In this document: positions 8,833 to 17,943 of the stretch, one piece after another | How the letters are laid out: each line of letters opens with the position of its first letter | Numbering within the stretch: the stretch's first letter is position 1 | Assembly (NCBI GenBank): GCA_003194525.1 | Contig: NBIV01000001.1 | Span: 62,001-126,000 of the forward strand | Direction of reading: 5' to 3' | From: Gracilariopsis chorda | Lineage: Eukaryota > Rhodophyta > Florideophyceae > Gracilariales > Gracilariaceae | DNA length: 64,000 nt | Notes under the pieces: model-generated | The model's input: only the letters and a program-made list of their open reading frames with translations | Told to the model about the DNA's origin: nothing | Database searches by the model: none | Translations under genes and position numbers: made by a program

Positions 8833-9897
8833 TCATCCCGCACCATGACCGATGTCACTATCTTCATTCTGTGCACCACAGCCATGCTCACTGTTAACAG
8901 ATACTGCCGATATTTGAAGTAATGTACTAGCACAGTTTGCATCAGCCCGAGCTTCGTCGTCTATTTCCCCCCTCCGTTGTTGTGGGACAATGTTCTTCTC
9001 TCCTGGTGCCAGAAGCCGGTTCATTAAGCGGCGCTTTAGTAAGCCGGAAATAGTTCTACGTTCTTCTGAGGTTGCATCTGAACCAGGTCCAAGTAATGTC
9101 CTCGCCATGTCCCACTCCATTCTTTCTCTTTCGTACTGTAGCTTGAGCTGCGTGGTCGCCTTCCTCGACTTTATATTCTCTTCAATCATCTGCTGAATTC
9201 GCTTCACACTTTGACCTACATCTTCTTCTTTACTATTCAATGCTTTGGCAATCTCTTCTGCTTTGCGCTTCTTAGCCGTCTTGACCCCTTCCGGTCGTAA
9301 TACTTTGGATGCTCCCTCTTCCGTCACCACAAAAGCCTCCAGCATAGTTTCTGAACCTGAGAGAACCTTGTACGCACTCATGAACCTAAACGGTTTCTTA
9401 ACGTGGTAGTCCTTGTTACGGATGCAATCATACAAGTGCGACATAGCTCTGCTTCCGTCACTGTAGAGAAGCGACGCGCAACGTAGTTGATCCTCTTCGC
9501 TGGGGTTTCCTGTAAGTTGCGCACGCCCAATTCGCTTTACGCAAGCATGATACTTCGTGCACTCCCTCCTTATTATCTCCCATTGTCCCAGCACTGCTCG
9601 CGCAGATCGTCCATCCCATCTGCGATGATCCAGGTCGCCCTTATCGTCGGTAGTGCAGGCTTCTTTCGGACGTAATGGATCCTTGATGAACGCGGCTCTG
9701 ATTCGTCTTGCTTTTTCTGCGTTGTTCATGCTCGATCCGGTAGTAGGATCTAGCAAAGCCTTCTGCGCTGCATGAGACAATGCGGAATTTTCCTTCTCAT
9801 TCCACACTAAACTCTTACCGACCTTCTCCTTTCGTCTTAGCTCGCGTTCCTGTGCGATTCCATCATTTACACTCGGTGTGTTTTCTGTTGGGTTCAT
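8833..9897 (-). CDS. Harbinger-associated Myb/SANT-like DNA-binding protein
   Basis: A 354-residue protein from the ATG at 9897, convergent with the transposase and ending 41 bp from it. After a polar N-terminus (1-40) comes a trihelix/Myb-like region: SLVWNEKENSALSHAAQ, RRIRAAFIKD, RRWDGRSARAVLGQWEIIRREC. Next is PFRFMSAYKVL, and a charged coiled-coil-like C-terminal half with KTAKKRKAEEIAKAL and MIEENIKSRKATTQLKLQYERERMEWD. This order matches the second ORF of PIF/Harbinger elements, where the Myb-like protein binds subterminal DNA and brings the transposase into the nucleus. The frame is intact, unlike its partner. The plant NAM-associated domain is the nearest known relative of the C-terminal half. 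Confidence 0.75.
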   Translation of the reverse strand: MNPTENTPSVNDGIAQERELRRKEKVGKSLVWNEKENSALSHAAQKALLDPTTGSSMNNAEKARRIRAAFIKDPLRPKEACTTDDKGDLDHRRWDGRSARAVLGQWEIIRRECTKYHACVKRIGRAQLTGNPSEEDQLRCASLLYSDGSRAMSHLYDCIRNKDYHVKKPFRFMSAYKVLSGSETMLEAFVVTEEGASKVLRPEGVKTAKKRKAEEIAKALNSKEEDVGQSVKRIQQMIEENIKSRKATTQLKLQYERERMEWDMARTLLGPGSDATSEERRTISGLLKRRLMNRLLAPGEKNIVPQQRRGEIDDEARADANCASTLLQISAVSVNSEHGCGAQNEDSDIGHGAG

Positions 9898-11996
9898 CAC
9901 GACAATCACGAAAGAGGACACAGACCCAACCTCGATCCGAAGAATGACACAGTCCAACAGCAGCTTTTCCGTGAAACACAATTTCGAAGCCGACACTCTC
10001 TCTTCTTAACCAAGATTGCTACTCTCAGCAGCATAGAAATTAGTATCGCAGACAGTGAAAGGCACAAACTCATTCGATAGTGTGCGAGAGAGTTCAAGGG
10101 CGGCCGAAGAGAAACAGTACGGCACCGAAGACAACTTTAGGTTACTCCACATTTAAACAAAACGAATAGATCGCAGGAAATGTGAACGGTTATTTCTGTC
10201 AGAGTTCTTGCCGTTGAAGCAAAGATACAAAAATGACCGTTGAGAGTATTGTTAGTGTGAGGTTGTCGGTATCCGGCCATTGCGCGATTCGGTGTTCCCA
10301 CCTTATGGCGTTCGCCTCATTTTGGCTACGTCGCCAGGGTGCTGGCGAGGGCGTCGCAAGGCTGGATATTGAAGAGAATTATGAACGACAGGGTGAAGGC
10401 GGTGGTAAAGTCGTGAGTATACGGAAGAAACAAAGCAGGAGTTGCGATGATAGCTTGCAAGATGAGCTAAAGGTGAATGAGATTGGGTAGTTTCGACAAC
10501 TATTGCTGTAGAAGCCTAACCATTGTGCCAAGTTTGTCGTCGACGACGCGTTTGCACATAGAAAGGCTGCGGTCGGCAAGAAGCCAGCTGCAATTGCCGG
10601 AACGCAACAAATGCAGCAGAATAGGTGGAAGTGAGTGTGAAAAATTGTCATGCACGCGACGGTGAGTCGGAGGAGGTTTTGGGGTAGTCGCGCCTCGAGC
10701 AAAATGCATGATGACGAAAGAGCGCGAGAGCGGCAAATATGTTATTTTGTGCTTGTTGTTTGCGTGGTTACATGTGTGTTGTCGGCTATGGCGTCAGATT
10801 GGTGGTAAAAGCAGCGGCGTGCTGACGGAGAACACGGCCGTGGGCGTGGTCACAAAGAACGTGGTGGTGGGCGTGCGGCAAGCGTTGCCGTAGCTGCGCC
10901 GCCACCGTGCCCACCGCACGGCAAAGGGCGCGCCCGAAGCAAGAGTGGTTTAAAGCGCCCGAGGAGGTCGGTGGGAAGTGCCCGGAATGCGCGACGGTTT
11001 GGGCGCTTTGAGCGCGGTGGAAGGAGCGCAATGTGAAGCGCGGGGTCAGCTCCGCGATGAGCGTTATGCGTCGCACGATAGACACGCTGGGCAGAGGGCG
11101 ACGACGTTTGTGGTGGATACGGAGACCTCCCCAAAAATTGTTTCGATAGCGTCGCCGCAAAAATTTTGTGGCCGTTTTTGATGTTACGGAGATACAGTGG
11201 GGTTGCTGAAACTCCAAATGACAACGCAACGTGGGCGGTATACGTTGCGGAGGCCTGAGTGGGGTGGCCCTTAGAGCACTGGTTCTATATCAAACAGATT
11301 TCTGGCGGGTAAAATGAGCGGGAAACAAATCTTCGCGCCAACGAAAAGCATTTTCTACTACAACCTCTATCTGTTCACAACTTGAAATCTTGTAACTTCA
11401 GTGGCGGGAGCGATCGAGCAGAGGCGAGGCGATCGAACGGCGTCGTTCGAACATGTTGGCTGTGATTCTTTGTACCTCATACAGGGCGCTTGGTTGAGTG
11501 CTGACCCCCCGCTAGCGTTTCTTTTATTGCAAATGGCTCGTACTCGTAGTCAAGCATATCGCACTCGACTGGTAGACTTGCACATTATTTGGGATGCTAA
11601 ATTGAATGTTATTTTCAAAACAAGTGTCTATAACATAGAGCACTGGTAGACTTGCTCTTAGGATGGATGGCCTGCTCCAGACGCGGGTTGCTTGACCGGA
11701 GCCATTGGATGGGGCTAACTACTACAGTAGAGGGCAACGAGCCGCCGAAAATGCACTTGCGATTTGCACAGGTGTCCACCATTTATCCTTTTCTTGAGCT
11801 GGAGTTGGTGAACCAAGCATAGGTTTGTGGTCAGAATCAAGACAATAGCTCTCTGGACACAGCCCATGCACACACTACACTGTGCTGATAGTAGTGAAAA
11901 AGCGCCAAGTTGCTTCGCGCGTCCCCCTCCATCGTCGAAGGACACAATGGTAAAAGCCTGCACGACCAAGGGAAACACGTCACCTTTACGCCGATC
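9898..11996. other. 2.1-kb stretch without a confident gene
   Basis: It should contain the right end of the Harbinger element, which I could not delimit. An ATG-led 85-codon frame at 10233-10490 and overlapping GC-rich frames near 10780-11230 on both strands lack recognisable domains. I do not call them genes, although a spliced gene with short exons cannot be excluded. Confidence 0.4.
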
Positions 11997-12515
11997 ATGA
12001 TCACGTCTCCGCAGCCTCATGCACTGCTATTCGCCCAGCCGTTGCCCGTCAAGCTGCGAACCGCCTCTGTATCCGTTCAGCCGTCGCTACGAACGCCACC
12101 ACTCCGCGCATGTAATCCGAAACGAAAACGAACCTCGCCGCTGGTAATTCGACCCCGCGCCACCGTCCAGTTGAGCACAGGCGGAAAGCCCGACTCCCCT
12201 CCCCCGCGCGCCGAGAACGAAGATGACGAGAAACAAAGGGACAAGTCTTACGCGCTACGAGAGTTTACAAAGGTTGCATCTGGCGCATTCTTGATAGGAG
12301 TGGTACTACTGTTTTACGACTTCCTTGTGTCGTTGATAGCGTTGTCCATCGGCTTGATATACGCCATAGCAGTGCTTTTCGAAGTTCGCGGCGCTGATAC
12401 CCTGCTTAATCGCTGTGCTGCGAGTGTGACGCGGTTGTGTACCACTACAGCGAAGGGGCTTCGAGAAGGGTGGCGTGCTTTACGAAGGGGGGTTCGGAAA
12501 GGGCTTGAAGATTAG
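11997..12515 (+). CDS. hypothetical membrane protein with a plastid-transit-like N-terminus
   Basis: A 172-residue protein from the ATG at 11997 (frame open to 11910 without an earlier ATG). Residues 1-75 are rich in Ser, Thr, Pro and Arg and nearly free of acidic residues, as expected for a plastid transit peptide. A charged linker follows (PRAENEDDEKQRDKS). Two closely spaced hydrophobic spans follow at about 94-131 (SGAFLIGVVLLFYDFLVSLIAL and LIYAIAVLFEV). The tail is basic and amphipathic and ends RGVRKGLED. The topology suggests a hairpin in a plastid envelope or thylakoid membrane. I do not recognise the family. Confidence 0.6.
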   Translation: MITSPQPHALLFAQPLPVKLRTASVSVQPSLRTPPLRACNPKRKRTSPLVIRPRATVQLSTGGKPDSPPPRAENEDDEKQRDKSYALREFTKVASGAFLIGVVLLFYDFLVSLIALSIGLIYAIAVLFEVRGADTLLNRCAASVTRLCTTTAKGLREGWRALRRGVRKGLED

Positions 12516-13038
12516 CAAGGCATGTGCACGCAGTGGTTTTTCGGGTAGCTTGCTAACCCCTTTACCAGCTGAGCATAGGACCAAAGGAAAGAAGTGTAAA
12601 GCCAACTTTATGCAAAACCCATTTTGGAGCAGCGAATGAAACATTTGCGTATCCCCCCCGAAGGCGAATACAGGGGTTATAACGCCATGAGCGTGACACT
12701 TGCGGGACCAAAAAACGCAGGAGAAAAGAAATAGGTGAACGGTATCCGTTTACGACGCTGAAAAGCGCGGCCGTTTATGGTCTCGAAAGCGGACTGAGAT
12801 GGTAGAGACAAAAAGTACAAAAGCATCAGAAAGCAAAAGAATGCAACGGAAAGAGCAAACGGCAGGCAGGGGAAGAGGCAAAGACGACAGACGGTGTGAA
12901 CGGGGGCGTGAATTCGGTAGCGATGGTTTGTACCCTGACAAAATGTAATGTTTAACCACTACGAAAGAGGTGGGTGACCCTTCTACCGTACAGAATGTTG
13001 ACGAAGAAAACTGTTTGATTGGTTCAAATATATTGTTG
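12516..13038. other. intergenic region, convergent gene ends
   Basis: About 520 bp between the 3' ends of the plastid-like membrane protein and the cyclase. No gene or RNA recognised. Confidence 0.4.
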
Positions 13039-14319
13039 TTACATGGAGATTTCCTTGACACTGACAACTTGATGCAGTTGGTGCGCCTGTGCAATGACAT
13101 GCTTCAAATCGTCCTCGCTGCACTCATTGACAAAGCCGTACGAGCCGATGTTGCCCTTGACAAGCGGCATTCGGAGCTTGCCATGTCGATGTTCGACGCC
13201 ATCTGCAATAGCCTTGGTAAGCACTTTGAGATCGCAAGCCGGATGCCAGGTCGGTAAACCAATGTTTTTCATAGCTGAAAAGACGCGGTCACGCAGTTGG
13301 GTGGAAATCCAGCCCTTTCGATGGGCCAACAAGATACACAAAAAGCCATCAATGTTGACGGCCTCGCCGTGCATGACGGGTGGATTGGCAACCATCTCCA
13401 GAATCTTACTAAAAGTATGTCCGTAATCGACACATCGCTCAAGTCGATACTCCCACAAATTGGGGCCCAATTCCTCCAGCATGATCTGGATGGAAAGCTC
13501 TATAACGCGGTGCGGAACGGCATCGTTGCTCTGAAAGCGAGTTGCAATGAGTTGCGGTCCGTGCTGCTCCAGCAGTCGAAACAGCTCCGGGCTTCTTACG
13601 AGCGCCAATTTCATGATTTCGCCCATGCCGTTGACGAGGTTACGGTGGTCCTGCGTGCTGATAAAAGACTTGTCCAGCCATGCGGCCATCGGGGGGTAAA
13701 ACGAACCCATGCGGTTTTTCAGCGGCCCCATGGTGGGGTGCTGCCAGTCGACGCCGCATTTGACGCCGACGCTGGCGTCGACGATGGCCAGCAAAGTGGT
13801 GGGCACGCGAATGTAAGGAACGCCGCGTCGGTAACAACTGGCTGCAAATCCCACTATGTCCAGCAAACAGCCACCGCCAATGGCGATGATGGGCTCCCTT
13901 CGCAAGAGCCCAAACTCGCAAAGGTGGTTGAAAATAGTTTCAACGGCTGCAAACCGTTTGTTCACTTCCTCGCCGTCCAGGATGACAAAGTGCGGCTGGA
14001 CGTTGTGCTGGTTGAAGTAGTTGAGAATTGGATGGGCGTAGAGCGAGTGTACGGTGCGATCGATGACGACGAAGCGGCGTTTGTATCCGGGCGGCATGAA
14101 TCGTTTGGCGAGGGTGGGGTTCTGCGGGGAGAGAATGTTGTGGTGAATTTCGACGGTGTAGTCGATGGGGAGCTCGTAGTAGTTGGTCCATGCGTGCAGC
14201 TTGCTGGTGTTGTGCGCGTCGCTGTGGTGAACGAAGACGTTTTGCGGGGCGGATGGTAAGGGACGTGCGTTGCGTTGTTGGCAAGTCTTGAGCACTACCC
14301 CTGCTGCTGCGGGCGCCAT
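13039..14319 (-). CDS. sedoheptulose-7-phosphate cyclase-like enzyme (DDGS/EEVS type) of the dehydroquinate synthase fold
   Basis: A 426-residue protein beginning at the ATG at 14319. It has the NAD-binding IIAIGGGCLLDIVGF (GGG 148-150, D154), the PTTLLAIVDASVGVKCGVD block, and zinc ligands E234 (GMGEIMK), H301 (DYGHTFSKILE) and H317 (MHGEAV). A KNRMGSFYPP segment replaces the plain dehydroquinate-synthase sequence. This points to sugar-phosphate cyclases acting on sedoheptulose 7-phosphate: DDGS for mycosporine-like amino acids and gadusol, or 2-epi-5-epi-valiolone synthase. Dehydroquinate synthase itself is less likely because of the length and these blocks. Which cyclase it is cannot be settled by eye. 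No O-methyltransferase or ATP-grasp partner lies nearby, so it is not in a mycosporine cluster within this window. The upstream region is unusually rich in palindromic motifs. Confidence 0.82.
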   Translation of the reverse strand: MAPAAAGVVLKTCQQRNARPLPSAPQNVFVHHSDAHNTSKLHAWTNYYELPIDYTVEIHHNILSPQNPTLAKRFMPPGYKRRFVVIDRTVHSLYAHPILNYFNQHNVQPHFVILDGEEVNKRFAAVETIFNHLCEFGLLRREPIIAIGGGCLLDIVGFAASCYRRGVPYIRVPTTLLAIVDASVGVKCGVDWQHPTMGPLKNRMGSFYPPMAAWLDKSFISTQDHRNLVNGMGEIMKLALVRSPELFRLLEQHGPQLIATRFQSNDAVPHRVIELSIQIMLEELGPNLWEYRLERCVDYGHTFSKILEMVANPPVMHGEAVNIDGFLCILLAHRKGWISTQLRDRVFSAMKNIGLPTWHPACDLKVLTKAIADGVEHRHGKLRMPLVKGNIGSYGFVNECSEDDLKHVIAQAHQLHQVVSVKEISM

Positions 14320-14483
14320 TGGTGTTGTTGTGTGTGGGAGGGTGTTGAGGGGTGGGAGAGGAGAGCAGGGGGGGTTGGGTTGATGGAGGGGGAATTAAAG
14401 ATGGGGTTGAAGGGGTGGTGAGTGGTTGGTGTGGGCGCAAAAAAAGAATGTGGTGGGGTGTGAAGGTGTGGCCATGAGGAGCT

Positions 14484-14512
<29 letters not shown>
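14484..14512 (+). repeat. poly-G tract, 29 nt
   Basis: An uninterrupted run of 29 G on the plus strand, 165 bp upstream of the cyclase ATG, so it is poly-C on the gene's coding strand. Its length in the assembly may be inaccurate. Confidence 0.95.
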
Positions 14513-14514
<2 letters not shown>

Positions 14515-14661
14515 GCACAACGGAGGCGGTTAGGGGCTGCTCGCGCGATATCGCGTGGGGTGGGGACGGGACGTGAGTGGCAGACGGGGGGCGCACAAAG
14601 TTATGGCGCAATGTGCAGCGCGGCGGGCGCTGAGCCGTTGACTGACTGCGGCGCGAGGTAT

Positions 14662-14706
14662 TGTACATATGTACACTGTACATATGAAGTTATATACATA
14701 TGTACA
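14662..14706. promoter_or_regulatory. cluster of GTACATATG palindromes
   Basis: A perfect 14-bp palindrome TGTACATATGTACA (14662-14675) is followed by a second TGTACATATG and then ATACATATGTACA within 45 bp. A further perfect palindrome CTACTGTACAGTAG lies at 15108-15121. The position upstream of the divergent cyclase gene suggests regulatory sites, but this is inference. Confidence 0.4.
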
Positions 14707-14827
14707 ATATGTGCATTGTACAGTGCACCTCGATACAAAGCGCCAGCACGCACGTTGTTGTGAGCTCGGCGGCGGCGGAGCGCTGTCTGTGATGTGTGCC
14801 ATATTTTGTGCGGGAGCGGCGGCGCGC

Positions 14828-14923
14828 CACGTGGTCACGTGGTCACGTGGTCACGTGGTCACGTGGTCACGTGGTCACGTGGTCACGTGGTCACGTGGTC
14901 ACGTGGTCACGTGGTCACGTGGC
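14828..14923. repeat. 12-copy CACGTGGT tandem array (G-box minisatellite)
   Basis: Twelve CACGTG cores occur at an exact 8-bp period from 14828 to 14921. Each core is the palindromic G-box/E-box recognised by bZIP and bHLH factors in plants and animals. The array is about 510 bp upstream of the cyclase ATG and 280 bp from the left end of the transposon. It could be a dense binding platform or a neutral minisatellite. Confidence 0.95.
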
Positions 14924-15198
14924 GCGGAGCGGGGCCGGCGCGTGCACACCAAGCACGTGGCGCGCGCGGCGGTGCGCGCGCTGAACGGCGTTGGCGACGC
15001 GCGCTACTTGAGTGGCGCGCGCGGCGCGGGGGGGGGGGGTGTCACTACAGTTTGCACCGACACGCAAATACGTGCACGTGAGGTGCGAAGAATCGGATGC
15101 ATAATCGCTACTGTACAGTAGAATGCGACGCTTCCGGACCAGCGCATACCACGCGGATACTATATAACTTTAGAAGCAAGCAGTCTCTCCTTCCTTAA

Positions 15199-15412
15199 CC
15201 CCATGACACTTGGGTGACGAATTTTCGTCACTGTATTTTTTGGGTGCACTGGGTGATTCGGTCCCACTGCACCCTGCGTCGGTGACGGTGCGCGATGCTT
15301 GGGTGATCATCACCGACCGTCGGTGAATTCACCCAGCATGTCACCCTGGAATGAGCTTGACTAGACGGGCTTTTTGGCTCTTCTACAAAACTTTGGCCAG
15401 TTTCGTGCTCTT
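15199..15412 (+). repeat. left terminal inverted repeat
   Basis: 214 bp, matching the right repeat (19583-19796) in reverse complement with about nine mismatches. It contains an 8-bp-arm palindrome GTGACGAATTTTCGTCAC (15214-15231). It also contains a nested palindrome at 15301-15334: GGGTGA...TCACCGAC, centre C, GTCGGTGA...TCACCC. GGTGA units recur throughout. Confidence 0.95.
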
Positions 15413-17940
15413 CATCATCGTTCAAAATAAGTCGAGGTAAAGTTGAAACATTTGTGCCAAGCCCTCTCAAGAAATCCAGTTGTTCTGCTTCACAAGATCA
15501 CTTAACCATCTCGCGAAACAGTACACCTGAAGCAGATGATCAGCAGCCACTATCCTCACGCATCCAGAACAGCTTGTCTCCAATTCCCTTTAATATTTCT
15601 GACAAAAGCTCTCCAAAAAATGGTCTTGCAGTACTGCTTTTAAACGTTTCAGTACAAAATCTTCAGCAATTCATCAACAGTATTGAATCTACTGCAAATG
15701 ATTCTTTCAATAGCGATGATGACCTTTCATTTGAGTACAACAATCTCGAAATTAACGAGTCAGAAAGTTCTTCAAGTCTTTCACAAACTGAGCAACGTAA
15801 TCACAATCAGGTTATACCTGAAGAAGAAATCTGCCTCCTTAAAGCGGAGTTCGACAACAGCACAAATGAAAATATTCAGTACAAAACATCAAATGCTGTT
15901 GAAGCACGTAATGTTGCCGTAGAAGACGTCTGGTCATCGCTATTCAGCAACAAAATGGACTGCATCATGGATTTCAGCTTGGAGTCCAATGATTTCTTAG
16001 AGCCGGAGAATAATTCAAACAGTACTGATGGTAGCAATAGAGGCAATCTCGGACAAGGGTTGAAAGACTGGACATATCACTCTCCTTTTGACTCGATCGA
16101 GATAGATGTTGACGGCAGCAATGTCCAACTTGGTCGCCAATTTGTTTATGAAGCGAACGCAATTCTTCGAAGCGTAATGACAGAAATAAGAGAGGTATCA
16201 GAAGACAAGAGAGGCGTTAGTAAATTTGATCTTTCCCGCCTAGCTATATTTGACGTTTTTCTACCAGAATACTTATTGGCAAAGATAGCCACGAATGTAA
16301 ACAGAGTTTTGAAAGAAAGAAGGCAAGAGAGCACCACCTCAGTTGAGCTGAAAGGAATCATAATTCTGCATATTCTTGCAGCTTCTTATTTTTCATGTGT
16401 TTCTACCATGACCTCCCGGGAAAACAAAGAGTTTTTCTTTCAGATTGGCATAAATGGAGAAAGATACAACGACGTGTGGTCTGCGCTCTGCTGTACTGTT
16501 GGCAGAAGACAGCGAGTAGAACAGTGTGGTAGTGGTTGGTCAAATATACCCCTTCGAGTGAACTCTTTGGTGACGGAGTTGGAAGACGAGTTTGCTGCAA
16601 TCAATAGGCTTTTCTTGTTAATCTCGCAACAGACAATTCTCATTCTCGACGACGATCATCAGAGATTACGATCTAGAGCTGTAGCCCAATTGACGGCAAT
16701 GAGTCACGTCAACAATCCGAAAAAGGCATTAGGTCCAGTCAACAATGCAATTTGTTCTGCTCTGAACCCTGTCTTTCTTGCCAGTCAGTATTCACGAACA
16801 GGTGAAAAGTCAATCGATATATGGGAGAGACTCATACGATTGCGTCAAGGGGTACCAACCACGGGGCCTATTCGACCGATGACTGACCGTACATTTGCCG
16901 CTGATCGTGGTTATAGTCATCAATGCGATATTGACTTCCTGAATGACAGACTGGGTGCTACTGTGCTTGGCAAACACAAACGCTCTTTGGACTATCCATT
17001 CATTTTCGGCTACGGACCATTACGGAAACGGCATAAGGATGTTGAAGTGAGTGAAAAGGGCTGCCGTGCAGTTTACTCAGCCCGACGTAAGCCTCACACT
17101 GTCTCTGGCCGCCCAGTGGAGGCTATTGTCTACCGGGAGAGTTATAGTGGGCGTGTTTCTGCTGTTTACCACAACAACGATGAAATGTTTAAAGCATCAA
17201 AGTTTACGCTAATACCAAAGACCGGATTCATATTATTGAAGTGCCGGGAACATCTTGAAGAATTTCATCGTGTGTATGAGAGAGTTGCAGAGCACAATGT
17301 CGCCCCATACCAAAACGGCGTCCTTCTACCCTATCAATCACGATCAAAAGTGGCACAAGTACTCGCTGGGGTGACTGAAATCACCCTGCTGCAATGCAAA
17401 GATCGTGGATGGTTTTTGGCAAGGGCCTTTCAGTATACTTCGCGAACAACGAGCAATTTTCTTCGCGTTCTTGCAAACAACTATGAGATCAATATCCGGG
17501 CGTTAGCGGAGCATGTGCGGGGTAAGCTAACAGGATACGGTATGTCACGTTTCCCGGAAAGTTCCGAAGAGGCTAAGAGCGTTTTACGGTTGCGCTTCCA
17601 AAGTCTATGTGAAGTTCTTAATATGAATACTGCGTCTGCTACTGCAGAAAGTCCATTTCAGGAAACTAAGGCTTTTCTATTGTCCTTTACCGTTGCAGAA
17701 CTAAACAGGAAGATAAAAGCAGACCTTTTGTCAGCCATGAAGCGTATTGGTTGTTTTCTTTCTGGCGCACTAAGAAAAGGGGAAGTCATTGACAAGATCA
17801 TCAAGCTGCAAGCTGATGTTCAAAGCGGAGCTGTTGCGCTACATGAAACTATCTCGGAGCCCCTTTCGGAGAAGCAGCAAACGCAGGCAGAAATGAAGAA
17901 GCTACGGGAAGACTTGTACAGCAGGTCGTTGGAGTCCTGA
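15351..17940 (+). CDS. divergent piggyBac-like transposase (ORF1)
   Basis: The frame is open from 15361 to the TGA at 17938, but its first in-frame ATG is at 15955. A better start is the ATG at 15351 inside the TIR. A short first exon to 15436, donor GAG/GTAAAG, acceptor AACAG at 15521 and a CTTAACC branch-like site would remove 85 nt and join exactly in frame. Numbering from 15454: residues 1-170 are acidic and Ser-rich. A piggyBac-like N-terminal region follows (TNVNRVL 281-287, ELKGIIILHILAASYF 298-313). The presumed catalytic aspartates are LILDDDHQRLRSR (399-401), AADRGYSHQCDIDFL (D484, with GATVLGKHKR after it) and TLLQCKDRGWFLARAF (D650). A SAP-like segment lies near 758-783. The DDD assignment is by eye. 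Confidence 0.7.
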
Positions 17941-17943
17941 GTG

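Noticed and set aside
6391-10330. GGCGAAC similarity near 6397 and 10308 as Harbinger TIRs
   Set aside because: Only about seven bases match, and the right side lacks a TTA/TAA target duplication, so the ends of the element remain undefined.
10786-11229. 147-codon minus-strand Arg/His-rich frame
   Set aside because: Composition follows local GC content, a competing frame overlaps it, and no domain is visible.
13297-14259. 320-codon plus-strand frame opposite the cyclase
   Set aside because: It is a mirror of a strongly conserved minus-strand enzyme and has no domain of its own.
14828-14923. Short direct repeats suggesting a CRISPR array
   Set aside because: The unit is 8 bp with no spacers; it is a plain tandem G-box array in a eukaryotic genome.
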